A stretch of DNA of 64,000 nucleotides from Lachnospiraceae bacterium UBA1818 (lineage in GTDB: Bacteria; Bacillota; Clostridia; Lachnospirales; Lachnospiraceae), in contig CAJFQZ010000008.1 in assembly GCA_904419285.1 (NCBI GenBank), positions 86,253 through 150,252 on the forward strand, written 5' to 3'. The notes under the pieces were generated by a model that was not told where the DNA came from, did not search any database, and worked only from the letters and a program-made list of their open reading frames with translations. The number at the start of each line of letters is the position of its first letter. Position 1 is the stretch's first letter. Shown here piece by piece: positions 8,601 to 17,180 of the stretch. The translations under genes were made by a program, and so were the position numbers.

Positions 8601-9839
8601 TTATGCTCCGCCGCCCGGCGCTTTCTCTGTGCCCGGATACTCCGTCCCGGCGGCTGAGATCACCTCTGTCTCGATCTTTCCGTCCGTCACATACACGGTC
8701 AGACGTTCCCCCTGCCGGACCTGACGGATACTTTTTATATTCCTGCCGTTCTCATCCTGCACGAAAGAGAATCCCTGATTCAGCTTTTCCAGCGGAGACA
8801 GGCCTTTCATCTTCTCTGCTGAGAGGGCCAGCCTGTGCTTCTCAGCAATGAGGCGCCTGTCCATAAGATTCCGGAGACGGTCCTCCAGTTCCACACAGTA
8901 CTGTCTCTTCTCATTGAGCTTCTGTCTTGGGTGGGCAAACTTAAGGCGCAGCTCCATCTGCTTCAGCCTGGCACGCTGGGCGTCCGCCCTGATCAGGACG
9001 GCCCGCCGCATCCTCTGCGCACAGTTCAGCATTGTCTCCTTCACCTCTCTGTACTCATAGACCGCCAGCTCTGCGGCCGCCGACGGCGTCGGAGCGCGCA
9101 GATCAGCCACATAGTCCGTGATCGTGGTGTCCGTCTCATGTCCCACCGCCGAGATGACCGGCACCGTACAGTCAAACACTGCCCTCGCCACGGCCTCCTC
9201 GTTGAAGGCCCACAGATCCTCGATACTTCCGCCCCCTCTTCCGACGATGATGACATCCACCTGTTTTGCTTCCAGGGCATGGATTCCCTTCACGATGCTC
9301 TCCGCAGCTCCTTCACCCTGCACGAGAGCCGGATAGAGGATCAGCTGCACATAGGGATTCCTCCGCCCGGCAATATTGATGATATCCCGGACTGCAGCAC
9401 CGGTGGGTGCTGTCACGATGCCCACTGTCCGCACATATTTCGGTATGGGCTGCTTGTACTCAGGGGCAAACATTCCCATCTCGGCAAGTTCCTTTTTCAG
9501 CGCCTCGAACTTCTCATACAGAAGTCCCGCACCGTCCGGCACGATCTCCCGTGCGTAGAGCTGATACTTCCCGTCCCGCTCATAGACGCTGATGCTGCCC
9601 AGCACGATCACCTGCTGTCCTTCCTTCATACGAAAAGAAAGCCCCGCTCTGGAGCCTGCGAACATGACGCAGGCAATCGTGCCGGACTCATCTTTCAGTG
9701 AAAAATATATATGTCCCGATGTATGATACTTACAGTTTGATACTTCTCCTTTTACATAGATCCGGTTCAGCATAAAATCCTGGGTGAACATATTCTTGAT
9801 GTAGGAGTTCACCTGCTTTACCGTGTAGACATTTCTCAC
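8601..9839 (-). CDS. xseA: Exodeoxyribonuclease VII large subunit
   Basis: Catalytic subunit of exonuclease VII. The 412 residues have an N-terminal OB fold (about 1-100), then the catalytic region with GRGGGSIEDLWAFNEE and SAVGHETDTTITDYVADLRA, and a helical C-terminal stalk. It overlaps the nusB stop by four bases (ATGA), indicating translational coupling. Confidence 0.96.
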   Translation of the reverse strand: MRNVYTVKQVNSYIKNMFTQDFMLNRIYVKGEVSNCKYHTSGHIYFSLKDESGTIACVMFAGSRAGLSFRMKEGQQVIVLGSISVYERDGKYQLYAREIVPDGAGLLYEKFEALKKELAEMGMFAPEYKQPIPKYVRTVGIVTAPTGAAVRDIINIAGRRNPYVQLILYPALVQGEGAAESIVKGIHALEAKQVDVIIVGRGGGSIEDLWAFNEEAVARAVFDCTVPVISAVGHETDTTITDYVADLRAPTPSAAAELAVYEYREVKETMLNCAQRMRRAVLIRADAQRARLKQMELRLKFAHPRQKLNEKRQYCVELEDRLRNLMDRRLIAEKHRLALSAEKMKGLSPLEKLNQGFSFVQDENGRNIKSIRQVRQGERLTVYVTDGKIETEVISAAGTEYPGTEKAPGGGA

Positions 9840-10249
9840 GCCTTCTGCTCCTGTTCTGCAACTCTTCCCAGCACACCGTTCACAAACGCCGGGCTGTCAT
9901 CGCCGCCAAACCGTTTTGCAAGCTCCACCGCTTCATTGATCGCGACTCCGACCGGGATCTCGTCATCCCATTTCAGCTCATACACCGCCAGTCTCAAGAT
10001 CGTCAGATCGACCTTGTTCATCCTGGAAGTCTTCCAGCCCTTCGCGTTCTCATTGAGGATCCTGTCGATCTCAGGCACGCGGGAGACAACTGCCTCATAC
10101 TTGTTCTGAATATACTTCTTATCCTTCTCCGCCGCATCTTCCAGCGTCTCGAAGTAATACTTCAGATGCTCCGGCATCTCCCCCGCCTCATTAAACTCTA
10201 TCTGGAACAGCATTTTAAAAATATGCTCCCGCAGTTCCTTTCTAACCAT
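9836..10249 (-). CDS. nusB: Transcription antitermination factor NusB
   Basis: Small all-helical protein that with NusE binds boxA RNA in rRNA antitermination. The 137 residues include IDRILNENAKGWKTSRMNKV and the C-terminal signature INEAVELAKRFGGDDSPAFVNGVLG (quoted in part: NEAVELAKRFG). AAGGAG precedes the ATG by five bases. It is the first gene of the long operon reaching recN and has its own promoter just after asp23. Confidence 0.95.
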   Translation of the reverse strand: MVRKELREHIFKMLFQIEFNEAGEMPEHLKYYFETLEDAAEKDKKYIQNKYEAVVSRVPEIDRILNENAKGWKTSRMNKVDLTILRLAVYELKWDDEIPVGVAINEAVELAKRFGGDDSPAFVNGVLGRVAEQEQKA

Positions 10250-10290
10250 ATCGGCTCCTTTCTTCCTGCTGTTGTTCTTAAAGCTGTTTT

Positions 10291-10321
10291 TTTACTATAA
10301 AAAGGATGTCTTGCGACATCC
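10291..10321 (-). terminator. Terminator after the asp23-like gene
   Basis: The stem GGATGTC/GACATCC (10304-10310 and 10315-10321) with a TTGC loop is followed on the minus strand by TTTTTATAG and then a second T-rich run. It lies between asp23 and nusB and overlaps the predicted nusB transcription start. Confidence 0.75.
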
Positions 10322-10324
10322 CCT

Positions 10325-10354
10325 ATTATACAACACCCGTCATCCGCCTGGCAA
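10325..10354 (-). promoter_or_regulatory. Sigma-A-type promoter of the nusB operon
   Basis: Minus strand TTGCCA (10349-10354) and TATAAT (10325-10330) are 18 bases apart. The predicted start (about 10318) lies within the first arm of the asp23 terminator. Confidence 0.6.
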
Positions 10355-10372
10355 CAGTACGGAGAGAAAGGA

Positions 10373-10756
10373 TCACTCCTGTTTCTCCATCTCGACTCCG
10401 GCGACTCTGATGTTGACGTCAGCCACTTCGAGTCCTGTCATATTCTCCACAGCGTTCTTGACTCTCTCCTGTACTTTTGCGGAAACATCCATAATGCTGT
10501 AATTGTATTTCAGATTCAGTGCCAGGGATACAGTGACGACGCCCTCGAGCACATCCACCTTCACACCCTTGGAAAGGTTCTTCATGCCCAGCCTGCTGAT
10601 GAGCTCGTTCGTGATGTTTCCCGCCATGGAAGCAACTCCGTCCACTTCCGTTGCCGCCAGAGCTGCGATGATCGCCACCACTTCATCCGCGATCTTCACT
10701 TCGCCGAGGCTGGCGTCATTCTGTATAGTATACGTATTTCTTTCGTCCTTCGCCAT
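10373..10756 (-). CDS. Asp23/Gls24 family envelope stress response protein
   Basis: Members are small cell-envelope-associated or alkaline-shock proteins of poorly defined function; in B. subtilis YqhY sits at this locus. The 127-residue product contains the DUF322 pattern: VKIADEVVAIIAALAA, an EVDGVASMAGN strand and V(V)TVSLALNLKY, ending VNIRVAGVEM. The ATG at 10756 has AGGAGG eight bases upstream; a TTG two codons earlier is too close to it. It has its own promoter and terminator, so it is monocistronic although it neighbours nusB. Confidence 0.88.
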   Translation of the reverse strand: MAKDERNTYTIQNDASLGEVKIADEVVAIIAALAATEVDGVASMAGNITNELISRLGMKNLSKGVKVDVLEGVVTVSLALNLKYNYSIMDVSAKVQERVKNAVENMTGLEVADVNIRVAGVEMEKQE

Positions 10757-10792
10757 ATTCAAAACCTCCTGTTTTGTCTAATATCTTTCTCC

Positions 10793-10820
10793 ATTATAGC
10801 AAATATCACTCTGATTGCAA
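10793..10820 (-). promoter_or_regulatory. Sigma-A-type promoter of the asp23-like gene
   Basis: Minus strand TTGCAA (10815-10820) is 16 bases from a perfect TATAAT (10793-10798), about 37 bases before the start codon. Confidence 0.7.
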
Positions 10821-10822
10821 AG

Positions 10823-10918
10823 GAAAAATGCCGGTTCCGTGTGAACAGCAGTCCGAAATGTCCGACGAACAGTATTCTGAAACGCAGGCGGTCCCGGCCA
10901 TTCCGGAACTTCCGGCAT
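10823..10918 (-). terminator. Probable terminator after prfC
   Basis: ATGCCGG/CCGGCAT plus GTTCCG/CGGAAC (arms 10904-10918 and 10828-10839) form a 13-bp stem with a two-base bulge and a loop of about 64 bases, followed on the minus strand by TTTTT. The first arm begins at the prfC stop. The loop is unusually large, so the call is moderate. Confidence 0.5.
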
Positions 10919-12510
10919 CAGGAGCGGCCAAATTCAGAGAGCTTCAGTCCCTCGTTCCTCTCCAGCGTCATACGTATACTCCACTCGTGCGCGAACAGGA
11001 GCAGCGGGCGTCCTTTAAGATCCTTGATCTTCTTCATATCCGACGTTCCGCTTAAGTGATCCATATCCACATCCGTGTTCTCGATCCAGCGGATATGCTC
11101 ATAGGGCAGGTTCTCCAGGAGGATCTCCACGTTGTATTCATTCTTCAGGCGGTATTTCAGCACGTCGAACTGAAGGACGCCGACAACGCCCACGATGATC
11201 TCCTCCATGCCCGTATTATATTCCTGGAAGATCTGGATGGCGCCTTCCTGGGCGATCTGATTGATTCCCTTGACGAACTGTTTTCGCTTCATTGTATCCA
11301 CCTGGCGCACACGCGCGAAGTGTTCCGGAGCGAACGTGGGGATTCCCTCATAGGCAAACTTCTCTTTTGATGTGGTCAGAGTATCCCCGATAGAGAAGAT
11401 ACCCGGATCGAAGACTCCGATGATATCGCCGCCGTACGCCTTGTCGATCATCTTCCTCTCGCTCGCCATCATCTGCTGGGGCTGGGAGAGACGGACTTCT
11501 TTGTTTCCCTGAACGTGCCATACCGACATACCTGCCTCGAACTCGCCGGAACAGATCCTCATGAATGCGATCCTGTCCCTGTGCGCCTTGTTCATATTCG
11601 CCTGGATCTTGAACACAAAGGCAGAAAAATCTTTCTCTGTCATGGGATCGATGGGACCCTGATCCGACATTCTCGGGAGCGGTGAGGTAGTCATCTGAAG
11701 GAAATGCTCCAGGAAGGTCTGAACACCGAAATTGGTGAGTGCCGATCCGAAGAACACCGGAGAGAGCTCTCCTTTGTCCACCAGGTCCTGGTCAAACTCC
11801 GCCGAAGCGCCGTCGATCAGCTCGATCTCTTCCTCAAGATTGATCTTTGCCTCTGTGCCGATAAGCCAGTCAATCTCCGGGTTATTGATTGCGACTTTCT
11901 TCACTTCTCCGACCGCGGTCCCCTTCTTCGTATCCGAGAAAAGTTCCACTTCTTTCTTTGCCCTGTCATAGACCCCTTTGAAGCCTTTTCCCGATCCAAT
12001 CGGCCAGTTCACGGCACAGGTCGGTATCCCCAGCTCCTTCTCGATATCGTCCAGCAGATCAAAGGTATCCTTAGCGTCACGGTCCATCTTGTTGATGAAC
12101 GTAAAGATCGGGATGTGCCGCATGGCGCAGACTTTGAACAGCTTCCTCGTCTGCGCCTCAACTCCCTTGGACGCGTCGATGACCATGACCGCCGAATCCG
12201 CCGCCATCAGGGTACGGTAGGTATCCTCCGAGAAATCCTGATGTCCCGGCGTATCCAGGATATTGATGCAGTATCCCTCATAGCTGAACTGCAGTACCGA
12301 GGAAGTGACCGAAATACCTCTCTCCTTCTCGATCTCCATCCAGTCCGATACCGCATGCTTTGCCGTCGCTTTTCCCTTGACCGAACCCGCCTGGTTGATC
12401 GCTCCCCCGTAGAGGAGGAACTTCTCCGTCAGAGTTGTCTTTCCCGCATCGGGGTGGGAAATAATGGCAAAAGTCCTTCTCTTCTTTATCTCATTCGTAA
12501 TATCCGACAT
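10918..12510 (-). CDS. prfC: Peptide chain release factor 3
   Basis: GTPase that recycles RF1/RF2 from the ribosome after peptide release. The 530 residues have a G domain with G1 SHPDAGKTT (18-26), the effector region ERGISVTSSV, DTPGHQDF, and NKMD, followed by a domain-2 beta barrel and a C-terminal domain. Length and DAGKT-type P-loop distinguish RF3 from EF-G. AGGAG precedes the ATG by nine bases. cysK lies about 95 bases upstream in the same direction. Confidence 0.96.
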   Translation of the reverse strand: MSDITNEIKKRRTFAIISHPDAGKTTLTEKFLLYGGAINQAGSVKGKATAKHAVSDWMEIEKERGISVTSSVLQFSYEGYCINILDTPGHQDFSEDTYRTLMAADSAVMVIDASKGVEAQTRKLFKVCAMRHIPIFTFINKMDRDAKDTFDLLDDIEKELGIPTCAVNWPIGSGKGFKGVYDRAKKEVELFSDTKKGTAVGEVKKVAINNPEIDWLIGTEAKINLEEEIELIDGASAEFDQDLVDKGELSPVFFGSALTNFGVQTFLEHFLQMTTSPLPRMSDQGPIDPMTEKDFSAFVFKIQANMNKAHRDRIAFMRICSGEFEAGMSVWHVQGNKEVRLSQPQQMMASERKMIDKAYGGDIIGVFDPGIFSIGDTLTTSKEKFAYEGIPTFAPEHFARVRQVDTMKRKQFVKGINQIAQEGAIQIFQEYNTGMEEIIVGVVGVLQFDVLKYRLKNEYNVEILLENLPYEHIRWIENTDVDMDHLSGTSDMKKIKDLKGRPLLLFAHEWSIRMTLERNEGLKLSEFGRS

Positions 12511-12523
12511 AATCTCTTTCTCC

Positions 12524-12554
12524 TGATCTTTTTTATCACATGATCTTTTTTATC
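12524..12554. repeat. Direct repeat, 14 bp, period 17, in the prfC leader
   Basis: TGATCTTTTTTATC occurs at 12524-12537 and again exactly at 12541-12554, just upstream of prfC. Its function is not evident; it may be slippage in an A/T-rich leader. Confidence 0.7.
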
Positions 12555-12604
12555 GCATAGACTCTGCAGTCCGCCCCTCTTTCTTCAGACTGCACCTGTT
12601 ACTC

Positions 12605-13546
12605 TTATTCATCGAAAAGAGGAGTGGAAAAATATCTCTCCGCCGTATCGGGAAGCACTGTTACCACAGTTTTCCCCTTCCCAAGCTTCCGCGCCAGCTT
12701 CAGAGCCGCCGCCACATTGGTGCCGGACGAGATCCCGCACATGATTCCTTCCTTGGACGCCAGTTCCTGGGATGTCCGGATCGCTTCCTCATCCGTCACG
12801 ATACAGATTTCATCATAGATACCCATATTCAGAATAGCCGGGATCACACCGTCACCGATCCCCATCTGCAGATGGGTCCCGATGGATCCTCCGGAGAGGA
12901 TCGCCGCATGTTCCGGTTCCACTGCCCAGATCTCTATCTCCGGGTTCTTCTCTCTGAGCACCTCGCCAATGCCGGTGATCGTACCGCCCGTCCCGATGCC
13001 GGAGCAGAATCCGTCGATGGGACAGTCTGTCTGTTCCAGGATCTCAGCTGCCGTCCGGTCTCTGTGCACGGCAGGGTTTGCCGGATTTTCAAACTGCTGC
13101 GGGACGAACACCCTCGGATCTTCCTCTGCCATTCGAAGAGCCGTGTTCAGGCACTCCTCGATGCATGCTCCGATATTGCCGGCGTCATGGATCAGGATCA
13201 CTTCGGCTCCATAATGCTTCACCAGTTTTCTCCTCTCCTCGCTGACCGAATCCGGCATGATGATCTTCGTCTGATAGCCGCGCACCGCGCCGACCAGCGC
13301 GAGACCGATCCCCTGATTTCCGCTGGTGGGCTCCACGATGATCGTGTCTTCCCGGATCAGCCCCTGCTTCTCCGCCTCGCGGATCATATTATATGCCGTC
13401 CTCGTCTTAATGGAGCCTCCCACATTCAGCCCCTCAAATTTGACCAGGATCTGCGCGCTGTCCTCCTCTGCCATGCGGTTCAGACGGATCAGCGGCGTAT
13501 TTCCCATTGCCTCTAATATATTATTATAAATCACTGCCGTTTCCAT
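12605..13546 (-). CDS. cysK: PLP-dependent cysteine synthase family protein
   Basis: The family forms L-cysteine from O-acetylserine and sulfide. The 313 residues show the PLP-lysine region (EGLNVGGSIKTRTA, Lys near 48), the substrate loop PTSGNQGIG and the phosphate-binding GTGGTITG. The lysine motif departs from the usual NPGGSVKDR: the Asp after the lysine is Thr. It therefore belongs to a CysK-like subfamily whose substrate could differ. The N-terminus and ATG at 13546 are consistent with family length. It has a strong promoter and tandem repeats upstream. Confidence 0.85.
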   Translation of the reverse strand: METAVIYNNILEAMGNTPLIRLNRMAEEDSAQILVKFEGLNVGGSIKTRTAYNMIREAEKQGLIREDTIIVEPTSGNQGIGLALVGAVRGYQTKIIMPDSVSEERRKLVKHYGAEVILIHDAGNIGACIEECLNTALRMAEEDPRVFVPQQFENPANPAVHRDRTAAEILEQTDCPIDGFCSGIGTGGTITGIGEVLREKNPEIEIWAVEPEHAAILSGGSIGTHLQMGIGDGVIPAILNMGIYDEICIVTDEEAIRTSQELASKEGIMCGISSGTNVAAALKLARKLGKGKTVVTVLPDTAERYFSTPLFDE

Positions 13547-13588
13547 ACCTTTCCGCTGCTTATTGCTTACACTGCAGCCAACTTTACT

Positions 13589-13617
13589 ATTATATTACGC
13601 CCGACGGAAGAACTCAA
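13589..13617 (-). promoter_or_regulatory. Sigma-A-type promoter of cysK
   Basis: Minus strand TTGAGT (13612-13617), a 17-base spacer and TATAAT (13589-13594), about 43 bases before the start codon. Confidence 0.7.
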
Positions 13618-13625
13618 CTGATTTC

Positions 13626-13670
13626 TTCAACTTTACCGTTTACTGTTGTTCAACTTTACCGTTTACTGTT
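13626..13670. repeat. Two perfect 22-bp tandem repeats upstream of the cysK promoter
   Basis: Plus strand TTCAACTTTACCGTTTACTG(TT) occurs at 13626-13647 and 13649-13670, a period of 23. A degenerate third copy beginning CAACTTTAC (13579) runs into the -10 element. Position and period suggest regulator binding sites, but this is inference. Confidence 0.8.
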
Positions 13671-13721
13671 CACAGCTCTTTTTATTGTACTTGACATTTC
13701 CCGGCTTGGCAAGACAGAACA

Positions 13722-13792
13722 AAGGCCGCGGAGAGACCGCCGCAGACCGGTTTCCTGCCGTTTCTGTCTGCTGGTGATCTTTCCGCGGCCTT
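13722..13792 (-). terminator. Long stem after spoIIIAH, possible terminator
   Basis: AAGGCCGCGGA (13722-13732) pairs perfectly with TCCGCGGCCTT (13782-13792), an 11-bp GC-rich stem around a 49-base loop that can fold further. On the minus strand it follows spoIIIAH and leads into TTTGTTCT, a weak U-run. Confidence 0.5.
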
Positions 13793-13815
13793 CCCGCGTG
13801 GAAGCGCTTCTGGAT

Positions 13816-14427
13816 TCACTCATGGATCGGAGTGATCACAATATTCTCCGGCGCAATGTCCGTCTTTCTTGTCACGATGTCCTCGATCTGGGCGCGGTTG
13901 GCATCTGTCAGCTCATCCGCCTTGACGACCACATCCGCCGAATCCTCCGTAAGGCTCACGACAGCCTCGGAAAATCCCTTCGTCGCCATCAGCGTCTCGA
14001 TCGCATTCTCCTGTTCGGAGAGTTCTGTCATCTGCACCATCTGAGCCACCGCGTCCTGCTTCTCTGCATCACTCAGATTCGTATTGTCAATGATCGCCTG
14101 GAGAGTCTCCTTATTCTGAGCGCGCACCTGCTCTCTGGAGACCTTCGCCTGCGCCACGGTGCTGTCCGCCGTGCCGCTGGTGAGCACTGCTTCCCCCGGC
14201 GTTCCTTCTGTCTCCGAATCATTGCTTGCAATGTCCTCTGTGGACGTCTCAATATCATCCTGGGATATATCCAGGAGTTCCTGATTTGCAAGGTCTGCAT
14301 TCGCCTCTTCTGTGCTCCCCGAAGAGTCTCCGAACAGTTTTCCCGAATAGTTCAGATACCCGGCCACCGCGATCATGACGGCGAGAGTCGCGATAATGAT
14401 CTGGTTCTTCTTGAACAAACGTTTCAC
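13816..14427 (-). CDS. spoIIIAH: Stage III sporulation protein AH
   Basis: Mother-cell membrane protein that pairs across the intermembrane space with forespore SpoIIQ and forms the A-Q channel. The 203 residues begin with a basic segment and one transmembrane helix (QIIIATLAVMIAVAGYLNY, 9-27), then a variable acidic linker (about 30-90), then the conserved C-terminal ring-building domain (SREQVRAQNKETLQAII onward). It is the last of the eight spoIIIA genes, 16 bases after spoIIIAG. Confidence 0.94.
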   Translation of the reverse strand: MKRLFKKNQIIIATLAVMIAVAGYLNYSGKLFGDSSGSTEEANADLANQELLDISQDDIETSTEDIASNDSETEGTPGEAVLTSGTADSTVAQAKVSREQVRAQNKETLQAIIDNTNLSDAEKQDAVAQMVQMTELSEQENAIETLMATKGFSEAVVSLTEDSADVVVKADELTDANRAQIEDIVTRKTDIAPENIVITPIHE

Positions 14428-14443
14428 TTGATAATCCTCCTTT

Positions 14444-15052
14444 TTATGTATCAGCCCGTTTCATTATTTTAATCTTATGCGCTTCCACACCGAATAATGC
14501 CTGGACCGCTTCTGTGATATTCTGCACGACGACCGCATTGTCTCCGCCGTCGGCGATAATGATCACACCTTCGATCTCCGGTGTGAGTTCCTTGCTCACA
14601 TACGGTGTCTGTGATCCGTCTGAATCCTGTTCGTATATACTCGTTTTATCAGAAGAAGTGTCCTGGGCAGTCCTTGTTCCGCCGCCGCTGTCTGTCTCTT
14701 CTGTTGTCTGAGTGGAACTCTGCTGATCTTTTTCCACGATCTTCTGCCCTGAAGACTTCAGCGTGATCATGACCTTCACCCGTCCAACCCCTTCCACATA
14801 CTGCAGTGCCTGCGCTGTCTTTTCTTCCAGATACGCCTCGTAGGACGACGGATCCGTCTCCGCCCGGACAGCAGCCGGTTCTGTCTCTGCGCCGCCTTCC
14901 TTACCATCTCCTTCCTTTCCATCCGGGACAGGAAGGACGATGACAAAGAGAAGAACACCGGCGAGCAGAAGGATTAAGAGCTGGTTTTTCTTCGGAAGCT
15001 TCTCCCCCGTGCGCACACCTTCCAGCCATCTCCTGAGCTTACTCTTCTCCAA
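14444..15052 (-). CDS. spoIIIAG: Stage III sporulation protein AG
   Basis: Ring-forming component of the SpoIIIA-SpoIIQ feeding channel. The 202 residues have one N-terminal transmembrane helix (LLILLLAGVLLFVIVLPV, about 25-42) and a C-terminal domain split by a serine/threonine/glycine-rich insertion (about 120-155), as in known AG proteins. It overlaps spoIIIAF by 14 bases. Confidence 0.94.
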   Translation of the reverse strand: MEKSKLRRWLEGVRTGEKLPKKNQLLILLLAGVLLFVIVLPVPDGKEGDGKEGGAETEPAAVRAETDPSSYEAYLEEKTAQALQYVEGVGRVKVMITLKSSGQKIVEKDQQSSTQTTEETDSGGGTRTAQDTSSDKTSIYEQDSDGSQTPYVSKELTPEIEGVIIIADGGDNAVVVQNITEAVQALFGVEAHKIKIMKRADT

Positions 15053-15419
15053 TCCTGATCTCCTCCACTTCTATCCGGCCTCCGTTCTCCTCATCTTCCT
15101 CGTTTTCCATATATCCCCGGTATTCTTCCGGGACAAAGTCCAGAAGATCCGCATTCCGGAACATCTCCTCCGCATCCTCGATCTCCTTTCTGTCCATCTC
15201 ATACTCCCGGCTTTTATACAGGCTGGTAAACTCCTCCGCCATTCCGGTCAGGTTCAGAAGCGGTGTGAACAGGAGCAGGATCAGCATCAGCCCCGAAAAA
15301 AAACGGATATATTTTTCATAGTCCTTCCCAGGTATAGCGTGCATCACCGCTGAGACGAGGATCAGATACACTGCAATATTCTGTATCCAGTCATACAGCT
15401 GACGAAACATTGTTCTCAC
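15039..15419 (-). CDS. spoIIIAF: Stage III sporulation protein AF
   Basis: Membrane component of the mother-cell channel. The 126 residues carry two N-terminal transmembrane helices (about 11-29 and 36-56) and a charged cytosolic tail ending in an acidic stretch. The tail is shorter than in B. subtilis AF (about 206 residues). Assigned by its position between AE and AG and by the YDWIQNIAVYLILVSAV start. Confidence 0.9.
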   Translation of the reverse strand: MRTMFRQLYDWIQNIAVYLILVSAVMHAIPGKDYEKYIRFFSGLMLILLLFTPLLNLTGMAEEFTSLYKSREYEMDRKEIEDAEEMFRNADLLDFVPEEYRGYMENEEDEENGGRIEVEEIRIGEE

Positions 15420-15423
15420 TCCC

Positions 15424-16689
15424 TTACGTTGTAGACGCTGCCACGACGGCGATCGTCAGCAGGAACAGCAGGCCGGATGAAAAGAGCACTCTGACCAGCA
15501 GTTCATATCCCTCGCTCACACTGCCGATACAGTCCGTGATCCGTTTGTCGGACACCGGCTGGACCAGCGCCGACGCCAGCTTATACAGAAAAGCCAGGAT
15601 CAGCATCTGCAGGATCGGGACGGCACAGAGGATTACCGCGATGAGAGCTCCTGCCATTCCGATGCCGTTCTTGATCAGCACCGCAGTCCCCAGCACCACC
15701 TCCGCTGCTCCGCCGACCGCGTTGCCGATCCAGGGGAGCGCCTCTGCTGTCCTGGTGAGCGCACTTCTTTTCAGTGTATCAATGGCAGGAGCCAGAAGTC
15801 CCTGGACCACATTGACACCGATGATGCAGGTGACCAGTGTCTTCAGGATCCAGGACACAAGCTTCTGAAGAAGTTCTGCCAGTTCTGAGAGCGCATTTTC
15901 CCCGGTAAGATTCCCCAGTACACGGACCATGAGATAGACATTGATCAGCGGGAGCAGGAACCGGACCACGACCACTTCTGCCAGATAGATCAGGAACAGG
16001 ACCGCATTATAGAAGAACATCGCCGTCACACTGCCGGAAGCGAGAGCAACTGCCAGAAAATAGCTCGGGCAGAGGACCTGCATGAAATCTGTCAGCGCGC
16101 CCAGCCTCTCCTCCACTCCCGCGGCAGCTACCCGGAACGCGGTCAGGCAGAGCGCGATCAGCAGTATATAAAGGACGTAAAAACTGAGTTCCGATACCTG
16201 CCGGCTGCGGAAAGCTCCTGCGAAATTCGTAAACACTGCGGCCGCAAGAGCGATCAGCAGCATGTAGACAAGATTCTGTCTGTTGTAGCGAAACTCGTAG
16301 AAAACCTGATCCGAGAGATATTTCATAAACAGTTCCCCGACCCCATCCAGATCCCCGGAGGTCAGCATGGTGACGATCTCTGAAAAGGACGTCTTCTGTT
16401 CCGGGAACATGACGGCAAGACTGTCCTCCACCTCATCAAAGTCAAATGCTTCCAGAAGGGAGGATTCCGTTTTTTTCTGAAGTTCATCCCGTTCCTCCTC
16501 TGTCAGCGTCAGCCCCTCCTGTTCTTCCGCACCGATGCTGTCCGCTTCGCCGTTTTCTGCTCCTCCTCCCGTTCCGAAGTCTGACGTCTCTTCCTGCGCC
16601 GTCACCGTAACGTCCCGGCTCCACAAAACAGCAGACGCGGTCAGGAAGAACACCAGGAGCAGGACCGCCTTCCCTGTTCTCCTTCTCAT
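15424..16689 (-). CDS. spoIIIAE: Stage III sporulation protein AE
   Basis: Polytopic membrane core of the SpoIIIA complex. The 421 residues begin with a signal sequence (about 1-31), then an acidic region, then seven or so transmembrane segments from about residue 140 to the end. LPWIGNAVGGAAEVVLG is a recognisable family stretch. Its ATG overlaps the spoIIIAD stop by four bases. Confidence 0.95.
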   Translation of the reverse strand: MRRRTGKAVLLLVFFLTASAVLWSRDVTVTAQEETSDFGTGGGAENGEADSIGAEEQEGLTLTEEERDELQKKTESSLLEAFDFDEVEDSLAVMFPEQKTSFSEIVTMLTSGDLDGVGELFMKYLSDQVFYEFRYNRQNLVYMLLIALAAAVFTNFAGAFRSRQVSELSFYVLYILLIALCLTAFRVAAAGVEERLGALTDFMQVLCPSYFLAVALASGSVTAMFFYNAVLFLIYLAEVVVVRFLLPLINVYLMVRVLGNLTGENALSELAELLQKLVSWILKTLVTCIIGVNVVQGLLAPAIDTLKRSALTRTAEALPWIGNAVGGAAEVVLGTAVLIKNGIGMAGALIAVILCAVPILQMLILAFLYKLASALVQPVSDKRITDCIGSVSEGYELLVRVLFSSGLLFLLTIAVVAASTT

Positions 16690-17072
16690 GCCAGGAACTC
16701 CTGTATGGTCTCCAGAAGCGCCAGAAGCACGGGCATGCCGAGCGCCAGGATCGTGAGCTTGCTGAAGATCTCGATCTGGGATGCGATCGTCTGATAACCT
16801 GCGTCCCTGCAGATACCGGAAGAGAACTCCGCGATGTAGGTGATCCCAATCATCTTCAGCATGGTGGCGAGATATCCTGCATCCATATTGATATAAGAGC
16901 TGATCTGCTCCACCGTACTGATGAAGATCTCCAGCCGGTCAATGATGCACACAAACAGAAAAATCCCCGCCGCCACACTCATATAGATGCCGTATTCTGT
17001 TTTTCCACTCTTAAACTGCACTGCCAGGAGCGCTCCCAGAACGCCGACGATCCCGACCTGTACTACATTCAT
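16686..17072 (-). CDS. spoIIIAD: Stage III sporulation protein AD
   Basis: Small polytopic membrane protein of the SpoIIIA complex. The 128 residues hold about four hydrophobic segments and the conserved ITYIAEFSSGICRDAGYQTI stretch, which identifies AD. It is separated from spoIIIAC by 108 bases, the largest gap in this otherwise tightly packed operon; the gap can form alternative RNA structures. Confidence 0.95.
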   Translation of the reverse strand: MNVVQVGIVGVLGALLAVQFKSGKTEYGIYMSVAAGIFLFVCIIDRLEIFISTVEQISSYINMDAGYLATMLKMIGITYIAEFSSGICRDAGYQTIASQIEIFSKLTILALGMPVLLALLETIQEFLA

Positions 17073-17094
17073 CTCTCTCCCCCCTGATATAAAG

Positions 17095-17172
17095 CCTGCC
17101 GGCTCGTTTGCTCCGCCAGTCTGTTTTCTGACCGGCAGGATAAGACAGACTGGCAGGAGCTGTCTTTGCCGG
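17095..17172 (-). other. Mutually exclusive stem-loops between spoIIIAC and spoIIIAD
   Basis: Four segments run in A-B-A'-B' order: CCTGCCGG (17095-17102), GCCAGTCTGT (17115-17124), CCGGCAGG (17132-17139) and ACAGACTGGC (17145-17154). This is the topology of a pseudoknot or of competing stems. A competing hairpin uses CCGGCA+AAGACAG (17132-17137, 17142-17148) with CTGTCTT+TGCCGG (17160-17172). No U-run follows. Confidence 0.6.
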
Positions 17173-17180
17173 AACCTTGT

